Made by a program: the position numbers and the translations under genes. This document shows, piece after piece, positions 9,282 to 18,613 of a stretch of 64,000 nucleotides of DNA. The notes under the pieces are model-generated. The model ran no database searches. It was given only the letters and a program-made list of their open reading frames with translations, and was not told the DNA's origin. The stretch is taken from contig NZ_CP133261.1 of NCBI RefSeq assembly GCF_030931715.1, positions 3,636,643 to 3,700,642 on the forward strand. Direction: 5' to 3'. This stretch comes from Tissierella sp. MB52-C2. Its GTDB lineage: Bacteria; Bacillota; Clostridia; Tissierellales; Tissierellaceae. Numbering within the stretch: the first letter of the stretch is position 1; each line of letters starts with the position of its first letter.

Positions 9282-11097
9282 ACAAGGAAGAAAAAGAGTA
9301 ACAGGTATAGCAGGACCTATGAATGCAAGATTAACTGTGGAGAAACCGAAGGATATAAAGTATACACTAAAAAGATTATGGAATTTATTTAAAAAAGAAA
9401 AAAGACCCCTCCTTATAACATTTTTGCTAATATTAGTATCGGGGCTATTAGGTATATTAGTTCCTTTTCTAATTGGAAAATCTATAGATACTATTTTTCC
9501 TGGAATGAATCTAGTAAAGTTTCAAAATTTAAGGCTTATTTTACTAATATTATTATCTGTATATATATTAGATAGTTTATTTACATTTTTACAGGAGTAT
9601 ATTGTTGCCGGGATAGCTCAAAGCATAGTATATAGACTGAGGGAAAAATTATTTGAAAAACTTCAATCTCTTCCCATTATGTTTTTCGATATGCATACCC
9701 ATGGAGAGATTATGAGTAGACTAACCAATGATATAGACAATGTAAGCATTACCATATCTCAGACTACAGTTCAGCTTATGTCATCTATCGTAAACATACT
9801 TGGGTCTTTAGTAATGATGATTTATTTAAGTCCTATTATGACAATGGCTAGTTTAGTAACTATACCTATGGTATATTTTTTGACTAAATTTATAGCAAAT
9901 AGAACAAAGGTGTTTTTTAAACAGCAGCAACAAACTTTAGGAAGATTAAATGGACATATTGAGGAGACCATAGCTGGAATTCATGTGGTGAAATCCTTTA
10001 ATAATGAAGATAAGGTAATAGAAGAATTTAAAATTCAAAATGATATATTAAGAAATGTAGGAGTCAAGGCTCAAATTTGGTCGGGATTTATAATGCCTAT
10101 TATGAATGTAATAAATAATTTTGGCTTTGGAGTGATAGCCATATTTGGTGGCTATTTAGCTGTAAAAGAAGTAATAACCGTAGGAATAATAGCAAGCTTT
10201 ATTTCCTATTCTAAACAATTTACTAGACCTTTAAATGAATTAGCTAATACATTTAATACTTTACAATCAGGTATAGCTGGAGCAGAAAGAGTATTTGAAA
10301 TATTAGATGAGGAAGAAGAAAGAAAAGATTCTCATACTTCTATAGAAAAGGATAGGATCAAAGGGGAAGTAGAATTTAGAGACGTAAGATTTGAATATAT
10401 AGAAGATGAACCAGTTCTAAAGGATATATCATTTAAAGTAAGACCAGGAACAAATATTGCCTTAGTAGGGCCTACTGGGGCAGGAAAGACTACTATAGTC
10501 AATCTTTTGACTGGATTTTATGATATAAATAAAGGTGAAATATTAATAGATGGAATAAATATTAAAGACTATAAAAAAGATAGTCTAAGAAAAATATTTG
10601 GTATGGTTTTACAGGACACTTATCTTTTCTCAGGTACCATCAAAGAAAATATAAAGTATGGAAAACTAGATGCAACAAATGATGAGATAGAGAGAGCAGC
10701 TGTTTTAGCAAGGGCAAATGATTTTATAGATTATCTTCCCAAGGGATACGATACATTTATAAATGAAGGGGGAACTAATTTAAGTCAAGGACAAAGACAA
10801 TTACTTGCCATATCAAGAGCGATTTTATCCAACCCCTCCATACTGATACTAGATGAAGCCACATCATCAGTAGATACAAGGACAGAGTTAAAGATCCAAG
10901 AGGCAATGGTGAAATTAATGGAAAATAGAACTACATTTATAATTGCCCATAGACTTTCCACAATAAGAGATGCAGATATAATTATGGTAATAGATCATGG
11001 TGAAATAGTAGAAAAAGGAAACCATGAGGAATTACTAGAGCTAAAAGGACATTACTATAATTTATATCAAAGTCAATTTGCTAATATTGAAGTCTAA
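9271..11097 (+). CDS. Heterodimeric ABC exporter, catalytically competent subunit
   Basis: 608 residues. It starts with TTG at 9271, overlapping the upstream gene by 11 bases, with GGAAAGGGGGG as ribosome site. Transmembrane domain about 50-340, nucleotide-binding domain 365-608: Walker A GPTGAGKTT, Walker B LILDEATSS with catalytic Glu, and H-loop FIIAHRLST. The signature is LSQGQRQ, not LSGGQ, so the degenerate ATP site of the dimer combines this signature with the partner's altered Walker B. This complementary pattern supports an obligate heterodimer with the preceding gene. Confidence 0.93.
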   Translation: MDPKQGRKRVTGIAGPMNARLTVEKPKDIKYTLKRLWNLFKKEKRPLLITFLLILVSGLLGILVPFLIGKSIDTIFPGMNLVKFQNLRLILLILLSVYILDSLFTFLQEYIVAGIAQSIVYRLREKLFEKLQSLPIMFFDMHTHGEIMSRLTNDIDNVSITISQTTVQLMSSIVNILGSLVMMIYLSPIMTMASLVTIPMVYFLTKFIANRTKVFFKQQQQTLGRLNGHIEETIAGIHVVKSFNNEDKVIEEFKIQNDILRNVGVKAQIWSGFIMPIMNVINNFGFGVIAIFGGYLAVKEVITVGIIASFISYSKQFTRPLNELANTFNTLQSGIAGAERVFEILDEEEERKDSHTSIEKDRIKGEVEFRDVRFEYIEDEPVLKDISFKVRPGTNIALVGPTGAGKTTIVNLLTGFYDINKGEILIDGINIKDYKKDSLRKIFGMVLQDTYLFSGTIKENIKYGKLDATNDEIERAAVLARANDFIDYLPKGYDTFINEGGTNLSQGQRQLLAISRAILSNPSILILDEATSSVDTRTELKIQEAMVKLMENRTTFIIAHRLSTIRDADIIMVIDHGEIVEKGNHEELLELKGHYYNLYQSQFANIEV

Positions 11098-11138
11098 ATA
11101 GGTTAATCAGAATTAAGTTAATTCTGATTAACCTATTT
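11098..11138 (+). terminator. Terminator after the first ABC pair
   Basis: Long inverted repeat (arms of 19 bases, GGTTAATCAGAATTA and its complement, three-base loop) ending in T-rich sequence. Confidence 0.75.
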
Positions 11139-11164
11139 ATTTTAGCTATAATCATACTAATAAC

Positions 11165-11265
11165 TTAGATGGCTAATTATAAAATAAATTTATATTATAT
11201 AAATGATTACTTATTGACTATTATAGTACATAGTGCTATTATAATTATTATAATTAGCCGACTAA
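11165..11265 (+). promoter_or_regulatory. Promoter and candidate operator of MarR-ABC operon
   Basis: -35 TTGACT (11214-11219) and -10 TATTAT (11237-11242) are 17 bases apart. An imperfect inverted repeat flanks this promoter: TTAGATGGCTAATTATA at 11165-11181 and TATAATTAGCCGACTAA at 11249-11265. The symmetric placement suggests autoregulation by the MarR protein encoded just downstream. Confidence 0.6.
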
Positions 11266-11282
11266 CTAAAAAGGAGGACAAC

Positions 11283-11726
11283 ATGGATGTAATAAATAAG
11301 GATTCTTTATATTATATATTTCTTGAAATTCTAAGACTTCATCATATTCGTACCCATATGTTACTTGATGAAATAGGAATATACCCAGGACAGCCACCTT
11401 TATTATTTATCTTAAATAAAAAAGATGGTCAGAGTCAGAGAGAAATAAGTGACAAACTAATGCTAGCCCCTGCAACTTTGACAGTAATGATAAAGAGAAT
11501 GGAGAAATCAGGTCTAGTAATACGAAAACAAGATAATAAAGATCATAGAATTTCTAGAGTATATATAACTGAAGAAGGGAAAAAAATATGTAAAGATGCA
11601 CTAAAGGCAACTAATATAATTGGAGAAGAATGTTTTGGAAATTTTACACCAGAAGAAAAAATCATTTTAAGAAGATTATTAATGGAAATGAGGGATAATT
11701 TAGATAAAGCAAATCGCAAAGAATAG
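11283..11726 (+). CDS. MarR-family transcriptional regulator
   Basis: The start at 11283 (MDVINKDSLYYIF) follows AAGGAGG; a longer in-frame opening from 11169 would run through the promoter. The 147-residue product has the winged-helix core (about 35-115): QREISDKLMLAPATLTVMIKRMEKSGLVIRKQDNKDHR, a typical recognition helix plus wing, written here only to locate it. It leads an operon with the second ABC pair and probably represses it until a drug-like ligand binds. Confidence 0.92.
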   Translation: MDVINKDSLYYIFLEILRLHHIRTHMLLDEIGIYPGQPPLLFILNKKDGQSQREISDKLMLAPATLTVMIKRMEKSGLVIRKQDNKDHRISRVYITEEGKKICKDALKATNIIGEECFGNFTPEEKIILRRLLMEMRDNLDKANRKE

Positions 11727-11743
11727 AAGATGAGGAGGATAAT

Positions 11744-13990
11744 ATGCTAAAACTATATAAAGAATTTAAACCATTTACTCTATTAATATTTATTGTAATA
11801 GCATTGCTTTTCCTTCAGGCTAGTACAGAACTTGCCTTACCTGATTATATGTCTAATATAGTCAATATAGGAATACAGCAAAATGGAATAGAAAATGTAG
11901 TACCAGAAGTAATAAGAGCTTCTGAATTGGAAAAGATAAATATATTTTTAAATGATGAAGAAAGAGAATTAATAAATAACAGCTATATACTAATAGAAGA
12001 AAATAAGGTAGCAGATAAAGAATATAAAGACTACTTAAAGAAATATCCTATCTTAGAAAATGAAGCATTATATATGCTAAATACTAAAGATAAGGAAGAT
12101 ATTGAAGATATGAGTTCCTTCTTAGGAAAGCCTATGCTTATTATATGGGCAATAGAAAATGGAACTCCTGAAGGAATTGGAGCAGAAAATAAAGGCACAA
12201 ATCCTTTTGCTAATTTACCAGAGGGTACAGATCCTTTCGTGGTGCTGAAAAGTTTACCACAGGAACAACTTCAAGAAATTAAGTCTAGTGTTGAAGAACA
12301 ATTCAATAACTTACCTGATACCATGATAAATCAGGCTGCCATAAACTATGTTAAGGCTGAGTATGAAAATATAGGTATAAATATAAAAAAGACTCAATCT
12401 AATTATATTTTATACATAGGTGGAATAATGTTACTTATTTCACTTATAAGCATGGTTGCATCAATATCAGTTGGATTTCTATCATCTAGAATTTCATCAG
12501 GAATTGGTAGAAATTTAAGGAAAAAGGTATTTAAAAAAGTAACTCAGTTTTCCAATAATGAATTTGATGATTTTTCAACAGCATCATTAATAACTAGAAG
12601 TACAAACGATATTCAGCAAGTCCAACAATTTACTATGATTATGTTAAGAATTATATTTTTTGCACCTATTATGGGAGTTGGCGGAGTTATAAGAGCTCTT
12701 AGAACTAATACTTCTATGGCATGGATAGTAGGAGTAGGGGTTATGGCTATCTTAACATTGGTTATAGTCTTGTTTTCAGTAGTTATGCCTAAGTTTAAAA
12801 AATTACAGGATCTTGTAGATAAAGTCAACCTTGTAATGAGAGAAGCTCTTAATGGATTAATGGTAATAAGAGCCTTTAATACTCAAAAAGTTGAAGAAAA
12901 GAAATTCGATAAGGCAAATAATGATTTAACAAAAACAAATTTATTTGTATCAAGGGTAATGACTATGATGATGCCAACCATGATGCTTATTATGAATGGG
13001 ATTATGCTTCTTATAATATGGGTAGGTGCCCATGAGATAGATAATGGAGTAATCCAGGTAGGAGACATGATGGCATTTATTCAATATACTATGCAGATTA
13101 TAATGTCCTTCCTTATGATATCTATGGTTTCAATCATACTTCCAAGAGCTTCTGTATCAGCTGGAAGAATTGCCGAAGTATTAAATAAGGACTTTATAAT
13201 TCAAGAACCTAAAAATCCTAAAAAACTTACAAATAATGCAAAGGGAACTTTAGAGTTTAAAAATGTTAATTTCAAATATCCAGGAGCAGAGGAATATGTA
13301 TTGGAAGATATATCTTTTGTGGCAAAACCTGGAGAAACTACAGCTTTCATAGGTAGTACAGGAAGTGGGAAATCAACTCTTATTAATTTAATACCAAGAT
13401 TTTATGATGTTACTAAAGGACAAATTCTAATTGATGGAATAGATATAAGAGATATGGATATTCATGATTTAAGAGAACAAATAGGATATATCCCCCAAAA
13501 AGGAATCCTTTTTTCAGGAACAATAGAAAGCAATTTAAAATATGGAAAAAATAGAAATGCTACAGAGAAAGATGTTTTCAGAGCCATAGAAATATCTCAA
13601 GCTAAGGAGTTTATAGATGCAAAGGAAGAAGGGATTTTAACTGAAATATCTCAAGGGGGAACCAATGTATCTGGTGGTCAAAGACAGAGACTTTCCATAG
13701 CTAGAGCACTGACTAAGGAAGCTAAGATATTTATCTTTGATGATAGCTTTTCAGCTCTTGACTTTAAAACAGATGCAGCACTACGAAAAGCCATGAGTGA
13801 AGAGGTTAAAGATAAAACTGTACTCATAGTAGCTCAAAGAATAAATACAATAATGAATGCTGAAAATATTGTAGTTTTAGACGAAGGAAAAATAGTTGGG
13901 GAAGGAACTCATAAGGAGCTTTTGAAGAATTGTCCAGTTTATAGACAAATAGCTCTATCCCAACTATCAGAGGAGGAATTAGCCATATGA
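11744..13990 (+). CDS. Heterodimeric ABC exporter, degenerate subunit with large external loop
   Basis: 748 residues, much longer than a standard half-exporter. About 185 residues (roughly 35-220), polar and acidic, are inserted between the first and second membrane helices, predicted outside the cell. The nucleotide-binding domain has Walker A GSTGSGKST and signature VSGGQRQR, but Walker B ends IFDDSFSALD and the switch residue is Gln (IVAQRINT), again a degenerate catalytic site. The gene starts 17 bases after the MarR gene and overlaps the next gene by four bases (ATGA). The extended loop may bind substrate or a partner protein. Confidence 0.92.
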   Translation: MLKLYKEFKPFTLLIFIVIALLFLQASTELALPDYMSNIVNIGIQQNGIENVVPEVIRASELEKINIFLNDEERELINNSYILIEENKVADKEYKDYLKKYPILENEALYMLNTKDKEDIEDMSSFLGKPMLIIWAIENGTPEGIGAENKGTNPFANLPEGTDPFVVLKSLPQEQLQEIKSSVEEQFNNLPDTMINQAAINYVKAEYENIGINIKKTQSNYILYIGGIMLLISLISMVASISVGFLSSRISSGIGRNLRKKVFKKVTQFSNNEFDDFSTASLITRSTNDIQQVQQFTMIMLRIIFFAPIMGVGGVIRALRTNTSMAWIVGVGVMAILTLVIVLFSVVMPKFKKLQDLVDKVNLVMREALNGLMVIRAFNTQKVEEKKFDKANNDLTKTNLFVSRVMTMMMPTMMLIMNGIMLLIIWVGAHEIDNGVIQVGDMMAFIQYTMQIIMSFLMISMVSIILPRASVSAGRIAEVLNKDFIIQEPKNPKKLTNNAKGTLEFKNVNFKYPGAEEYVLEDISFVAKPGETTAFIGSTGSGKSTLINLIPRFYDVTKGQILIDGIDIRDMDIHDLREQIGYIPQKGILFSGTIESNLKYGKNRNATEKDVFRAIEISQAKEFIDAKEEGILTEISQGGTNVSGGQRQRLSIARALTKEAKIFIFDDSFSALDFKTDAALRKAMSEEVKDKTVLIVAQRINTIMNAENIVVLDEGKIVGEGTHKELLKNCPVYRQIALSQLSEEELAI

Positions 13991-15834
13991 GTGAAAAAAA
14001 TATAAAAAGAAATACTCCCAGAGGCGGACATATGGGTGGTGGGCCTGTGGGGGCTAGGTTTGAGAAACCTGAGGATTTTAAGGGGACATTTTCAAAGTTA
14101 TTAGCTTATCTAAAACCATATACATTTAAATTAATTGTAGTAATGATATTTGCCATAGGTAGTACAGTATTTTCCATAGTAGGACCCAAAATTCTTGGTA
14201 AGGCTACAACTAAGATATTTGAAGGATTAGTAGCTAAAGTATCTGGGGCAGGTGAAGGAATAGATTTCCAATATATATTAAATATAGTATTGCTTTTAAT
14301 AGGACTATATGTAATATCTGCCTTATTTTCCTATATACAAGGGTTTATAGTAACTGGAGTGGCACAAAAGGTAAGCTATAATTTAAGAAAAGAAATATCT
14401 GAAAAAATAAATAAACTTCCACTTAAATATTTTGATAATATAAGTCATGGAGATGTTTTATCTAGAGTTACAAATGATGTAGATACTGTGAGTCAGACAT
14501 TGAACCAGAGTATGAGTCAAATAATAACTTCCGCCACTACTCTAGTAGGAGTTCTTATTATGATGTTATCTATATCTTGGCAGATGACTATTCTAGCCAT
14601 TTTAATATTACCTTTATCCATGGGGTTAGTTATGGCAATAGTTAAAAGGTCACAGAAATATTTCAAGGCACAACAGGAAAGCTTAGGAAAGGTAAACGGA
14701 CATATAGAAGAAATCTATGGTGGTCATAATATAATGAAGGCTTTTAATGCAGAAGAAGAGGCAGTTGAAGAATTTACAAAGATTAATGGAGAACTTTATA
14801 GTTCTGCATGGAAGTCACAATTCCTTTCTGGAATGATGATGCCTATTATGAACTTCATTGGTAATCTAGGTTATGTAGCAGTATCAATTTTAGGTGGATG
14901 GTTTGCAGTTAGAAAAACCATAGAAGTAGGAGATATACTTTCTTTTATTCAATATATAAGAAACTTTACTCAGCCTATAGCTCAAGTAGCACAAATATCT
15001 AATGTATTACAATCTACAGTGGCTGCTGCTGAAAGGGTATTTGTATTTTTAGATGAAGAAGAGGAAGTAAAGGAATCAACTACGCCTGTTAAATTAGAGG
15101 AAGTAGAAGGAAGAGTTACCTTTGAAAATGTTAAATTTGGATATAGTGAAGATAAAATAATAATAAATAATTTTTCACAAAACATAAAACCAGGGCAAAA
15201 AGTTGCCATAGTAGGGCCTACTGGTGCAGGAAAAACTACCATAGTAAAATTACTAATGAGATTCTATGATCTAAATGAAGGTAGAATTTTAATAGATGGT
15301 AACGATATAAATGATTTTACAAGGGAAAATTTAAGAAATAACTTTGGAATGGTTCTTCAAGATACATGGCTATTTAGTGGAACAATAATGGAAAATATAA
15401 AATATGGCAGATTAGATGCAACAGATGCAGAAGTAATAGAAGCTTCTAAATCTGCCCATGCTCATAGATTTATTCAAACATTACCAGATGGATATAATAT
15501 GGTCATAAATGAAGAAGCAAATAATATATCTCAAGGACAAAAACAACTTTTAACCATAGCAAGGGCAATACTCTCCGATCCTAAAATACTTATCTTAGAT
15601 GAGGCAACATCTTCTGTAGATACAAGGACGGAGGTATTAATTCAAAAAGCAATGGAAAACCTTATGAAGGGAAGAACATCCTTTATAATTGCCCATAGAC
15701 TTTCAACCATAAGAGATGCAGATTTAATTCTAGTAATGAAAGATGGAGATATAATAGAGCAAGGAAGCCATGAAGAGCTTCTAAAGAAAAATGGATTTTA
15801 TGCAGAATTATATAATAGTCAATTTGCAGCATAA
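13987..15834 (+). CDS. Heterodimeric ABC exporter, catalytically competent subunit
   Basis: 615 residues. Its ATG overlaps the upstream stop, so the two subunits are translationally coupled. A Gly-rich N-terminal tail precedes the transmembrane domain (about 45-345); the nucleotide-binding domain has Walker A GPTGAGKTT, signature ISQGQKQLL, Walker B LILDEATSS and H-loop IIAHRLST. It complements the degenerate upstream subunit exactly as in the pair at 7.5-11.1 kb, so the two pairs are probably ancient duplicates. A decayed copy of this very gene lies 1.7 kb downstream. Confidence 0.93.
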   Translation: MSEKNIKRNTPRGGHMGGGPVGARFEKPEDFKGTFSKLLAYLKPYTFKLIVVMIFAIGSTVFSIVGPKILGKATTKIFEGLVAKVSGAGEGIDFQYILNIVLLLIGLYVISALFSYIQGFIVTGVAQKVSYNLRKEISEKINKLPLKYFDNISHGDVLSRVTNDVDTVSQTLNQSMSQIITSATTLVGVLIMMLSISWQMTILAILILPLSMGLVMAIVKRSQKYFKAQQESLGKVNGHIEEIYGGHNIMKAFNAEEEAVEEFTKINGELYSSAWKSQFLSGMMMPIMNFIGNLGYVAVSILGGWFAVRKTIEVGDILSFIQYIRNFTQPIAQVAQISNVLQSTVAAAERVFVFLDEEEEVKESTTPVKLEEVEGRVTFENVKFGYSEDKIIINNFSQNIKPGQKVAIVGPTGAGKTTIVKLLMRFYDLNEGRILIDGNDINDFTRENLRNNFGMVLQDTWLFSGTIMENIKYGRLDATDAEVIEASKSAHAHRFIQTLPDGYNMVINEEANNISQGQKQLLTIARAILSDPKILILDEATSSVDTRTEVLIQKAMENLMKGRTSFIIAHRLSTIRDADLILVMKDGDIIEQGSHEELLKKNGFYAELYNSQFAA

Positions 15835-15860
15835 GATAAATTCAATCCAATTGATATAAA

Positions 15861-15901
15861 ATTATAAGTGACCAAGGGTAAAACCTTGGCACTTATAATT
15901 T
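15861..15901. terminator. Bidirectional terminator between ABC operon and lysC
   Basis: Arms ATTATAAGTGACCAAGG and CCTTGGCACTTATAAT pair around a short loop. Convergent genes end on both sides, and the lysC stop codon sits in the right arm. Confidence 0.8.
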
Positions 15902-17098
15902 AAACTCCCTAGCAATATTAATTATTGCTTTATCTTTATCCTTAGTATTTATTGTATATGATATTCTAATTTCTGAAGTAGTAACTTGTTTAAATTCAAT
16001 ATTATTAGTAACAAAGATTTCAAATATCTTTGCTGCAACTCCAGATCGAGTTCTCATGCCTAATCCTATTACTGAAATTTTGGTTATATTCTCTTCTATA
16101 TCAGCTTTTATTTCTTTCATTGTTATTTTTAATTCATTAATTATATTGTTTATTGATTTCTTACTGTCTTTGGGAGCAGTAAAAGAAATATTGACATATC
16201 CACCTATTGGTGCAGTTTGGCTAATCATATCAATATTTATATCTCTTTCAGATAATTTATTAAATAAGCTATATATTCTTCTAATACAATAAGGTATATT
16301 ATTAATTGTTACCATCAAATCACTATCACTAACAGTAAGACCTGTAATTACTTTGGATTCCATAGACTCATCATACTCCTTTATATAGGTTCCTTTGTGC
16401 TGATCAGTGCTTAATGCAATATAAATAGGCACATGATATTTACATCCTATTTCAATAGCTCTAGTTGCTATGACATTAGCACCTAAACTGGACATCTCAA
16501 TCATTTCATCATAACTAATATAATCTAACTTTTTTGCATTTGGATATATTCGAGGGTCAACGCCGTAAATACCTTGTACATCAGTATATATTTCACAGGG
16601 ACAATCTAACTTAGCTGCCAATGCAACAGCAGTAGTATCTGAACCACCTCTACCTAAGGTTGTTATGTCTCCATTATGGCTTATACCTTGAAATCCAGCT
16701 ACTATGATTACTTTCCCTTCACTTAGTTGTTTTTTTATATTTTTAATATCAATATCTAAAATAGTGGACTTAGTATGTTTGTCATCAGTTGTTATGCCAG
16801 CTTGGAATCCAGTTAATGCTATGGCATCTTGTCCTTTTTCTTTTAGTGATATAGCTAAAAGGGCTGATGTAATTTGTTCTCCTGTAGATAAGAGCATATC
16901 TAATTCTCGTGCACTAGGGTTTTTAGAAATTTTCTTTGTCATTTCAATAAGGTTGTTAGTAGTTTTTCCCATGGCAGAAACAACAGTAACAATATCAAAA
17001 CCAGATTTTTTGCGTTCTATAATAAGATCAGCTATAAAATTGATTTTATCAATTGTCTCTACTGATGTTCCACCATATTTCTGTACTATAATGGGCAA
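15893..17098 (-). CDS. lysC: Aspartate kinase (lysine-regulated)
   Basis: 401 residues, the length of class I monofunctional aspartokinases. The kinase domain opens with IVQKYGGTSV, has SAMGKTTNNLI and the LGRGGSDTTAVALAA motif (Asp-Thr catalytic region), and two ACT domains follow (about 265-400). It phosphorylates aspartate, the first step to lysine, threonine, methionine and diaminopimelate. The 5' leader carries a complete lysine riboswitch with terminator, so lysine represses transcription. The RBS is GAGGAAG before the ATG. Confidence 0.96.
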   Translation of the reverse strand: MPIIVQKYGGTSVETIDKINFIADLIIERKKSGFDIVTVVSAMGKTTNNLIEMTKKISKNPSARELDMLLSTGEQITSALLAISLKEKGQDAIALTGFQAGITTDDKHTKSTILDIDIKNIKKQLSEGKVIIVAGFQGISHNGDITTLGRGGSDTTAVALAAKLDCPCEIYTDVQGIYGVDPRIYPNAKKLDYISYDEMIEMSSLGANVIATRAIEIGCKYHVPIYIALSTDQHKGTYIKEYDESMESKVITGLTVSDSDLMVTINNIPYCIRRIYSLFNKLSERDINIDMISQTAPIGGYVNISFTAPKDSKKSINNIINELKITMKEIKADIEENITKISVIGLGMRTRSGVAAKIFEIFVTNNIEFKQVTTSEIRISYTINTKDKDKAIINIAREFKL

Positions 17099-17123
17099 TT
17101 AAATCACTTCCTCTATTTAAATT

Positions 17124-17160
17124 AAAAAAACAGTCATGAGTAAAAGAACTCATAACTGTT
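17124..17160 (-). terminator. Riboswitch expression-platform terminator
   Basis: On the minus strand CAGTTATGAGT pairs with ACTCATGACTG (one G-U) and is followed by seven T, 26 bases before the lysC start. It is the OFF-state hairpin of the lysine riboswitch. Confidence 0.88.
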
Positions 17161-17207
17161 TTAGTTGCAAAGATAACAAACTAAAAAAGCATATAACTTT
17201 TACCCTG

Positions 17208-17392
17208 TGTAATATAGCACTCTACTAGAGACTGGGTAATCAACTAATGGCAGTGATGTATCTATTAAATACATCCCCAACATATAATTCTAGGGGAAAT
17301 TATATATTTCGGCAGTTACACCTTTTTTATAGGAATAGGATTCCCTAAATCTAACCTATAATACTAATTGCAACTGCATCCTCTATATTACA
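17208..17392 (-). ncRNA. Lysine riboswitch (L box) aptamer controlling lysC
   Basis: Read on the minus strand, a 10-bp P1 helix (TGTAATATAG with CTATATTACA) closes a 185-base element. Inside are L-box hallmarks in order: TAGAGGATGC after P1, AACTGCCGAAAT, and GTTGGGGATG followed by TACATCACTGCCATTAG, which form the conserved five-way junction loops. The downstream gene is aspartokinase, the classic target, and a terminator hairpin follows. Lysine binding should favour termination. Confidence 0.92.
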
Positions 17393-17420
17393 ACTAAAGC
17401 TATGAAATTGTATTTTTAAA

Positions 17421-17449
17421 AGTATAGCATGTACTAGGGAAATTGTCAA
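17421..17449 (-). promoter_or_regulatory. Sigma-A promoter of the lysC riboswitch transcript
   Basis: Minus-strand -35 TTGACA and -10 TATACT with a 17-base spacer, placed about 30 bases upstream of the aptamer. A near-consensus strong promoter. Confidence 0.85.
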
Positions 17450-17527
17450 ATTAAGATTTTGAAATAATAGATAATATTTTAAATCTATGAATTATTAATA
17501 TAAATAAGTTATTAGGCCAAAGGCATA

Positions 17528-18264
17528 TTTAAACACTATTTCAAAATTATTAGGTTATTTAAAGTCATATACATTTCAACTAATCGTAGTAATGACTGAA
17601 GTAGCACAAAGGGTAAGCTATAATTTAAGAAAAGAAATATCTAAAAAAGCAAATAAATTTTCACTTAAATATTTTGATAATATAAGTCATGAAGACGTAT
17701 TATCTAGGGTTACAAATGATGTAGATACTGTAAGTCAGACCTTGAAGCAAAGTATGAGTCAAATAATAACCTCTGCCACTACTTTAGGCAGTTAGAAAAA
17801 CCATAGAAGTAGGAGATATTCTTTCCTTTATTCAATATATAAGAAACTTTACTCAACCTATAGCTCAAGTTGTTCAAATATCCAATGTTACAGTAGCTGC
17901 TGCTGAAAGGATATTTGTATTTTTAGATGAAGAAGAAGAAGTAAAGGAATCGACTACACCTGTTAAATTAGATGAAGTAGAGGGAAGAGTTATCTTTGAA
18001 AACATTAAATTTGGCTATAATGAAGATAAAATAGTAATAAACGATTTTTCACAAAATATAAAATATGGTAGATTAGATGCAACAGATGCAAAAGTAATAG
18101 AGGCTTTTAAGTCTGCCCATGCCCATAGACTTTCAACCATAAGAGATGCAGATTTAATTCTAGTAATGAAAGATGGAGATATAATAGAGCAAGGAACCCA
18201 TGAAGAGCTTCTAAAGAAAAATGGATTCTATGCAGAATTATATAATAGTCAATTTGCAGCATAA
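17528..18264 (+). pseudogene. Deleted copy of the ABC exporter gene at 13987-15834
   Basis: Segments are nearly identical to the upstream exporter gene: an N-terminal piece (LLGYLKSYTFQLIVVM-like), residues about 112-180, about 300-400, a short piece [15 protein letters not shown], and the C-terminal end to the same Phe-Ala-Ala stop. At least four internal deletions removed most of the membrane domain, Walker A, signature and Walker B. Only a 67-codon piece (17592-17795) stays open. It cannot encode a working transporter and marks an old tandem duplication of the gene. Confidence 0.9.
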
Positions 18265-18288
18265 GATAGGATTATAAATATAAAAAAC

Positions 18289-18322
18289 ATTACCCCTTGA
18301 TATTTTATTAAGGGGTAATTTT
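18289..18322. terminator. Terminator between ABC pseudogene and XRE gene
   Basis: Stem TTACCCCTTGA / TTAAGGGGTAA followed by TTTTG on the plus strand and preceded by an A run that serves the minus strand. Confidence 0.7.
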
Positions 18323-18357
18323 GCTAGTATCTTTAATGAAAATTGATGTAAGTAGCT

Positions 18358-18558
18358 TTATATCCTTAAAATTAAATCATCTATCTTAACACCTAAAACT
18401 TCTGCCAGCAAAACCACCTTATTGAAAGCAGGATTCTTCTTGGTTCCTCGCTCTAGTTCTTCAATATAAGATTTAGAGATATGAGTGAAATTTGATATAT
18501 CTAATGTAGTATATCCTTTGCTGTTTCTTAGTTCTCTTACCTTCGAACCATTTAACAT
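18358..18558 (-). CDS. Small XRE-family helix-turn-helix protein
   Basis: 66 residues making a single HTH_3 domain: KVRELRNSKGYTTLDIS, then FTHISKSYIEELERGTKK and a closing helix (AEVLGVKIDDLI). A GAGGAGGG site stands before the ATG. Such stand-alone Cro/CI-like proteins often control neighbouring mobile or stress genes. No target is evident here. It may be a leftover of the same events that produced the neighbouring pseudogene. Confidence 0.85.
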   Translation of the reverse strand: MLNGSKVRELRNSKGYTTLDISNFTHISKSYIEELERGTKKNPAFNKVVLLAEVLGVKIDDLILRI

Positions 18559-18613
18559 AAAAACCCTCCTCTAAAATACTATATTTAATTATACTTAATA
18601 TAATTTAAAACTA

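Noticed and set aside
12613-13068. Minus-strand open frames inside the ABC exporter gene
   Set aside because: Shadows of a long coding region; composition is Ile/Thr-rich as expected for antisense of membrane helices.
16056-17102. Plus-strand open frames opposite lysC
   Set aside because: They are antisense shadows of aspartokinase without start signals.
17100-17460. Gap before lysC considered as a small-ORF region
   Set aside because: Fully explained by the lysine riboswitch, its terminator and promoter.
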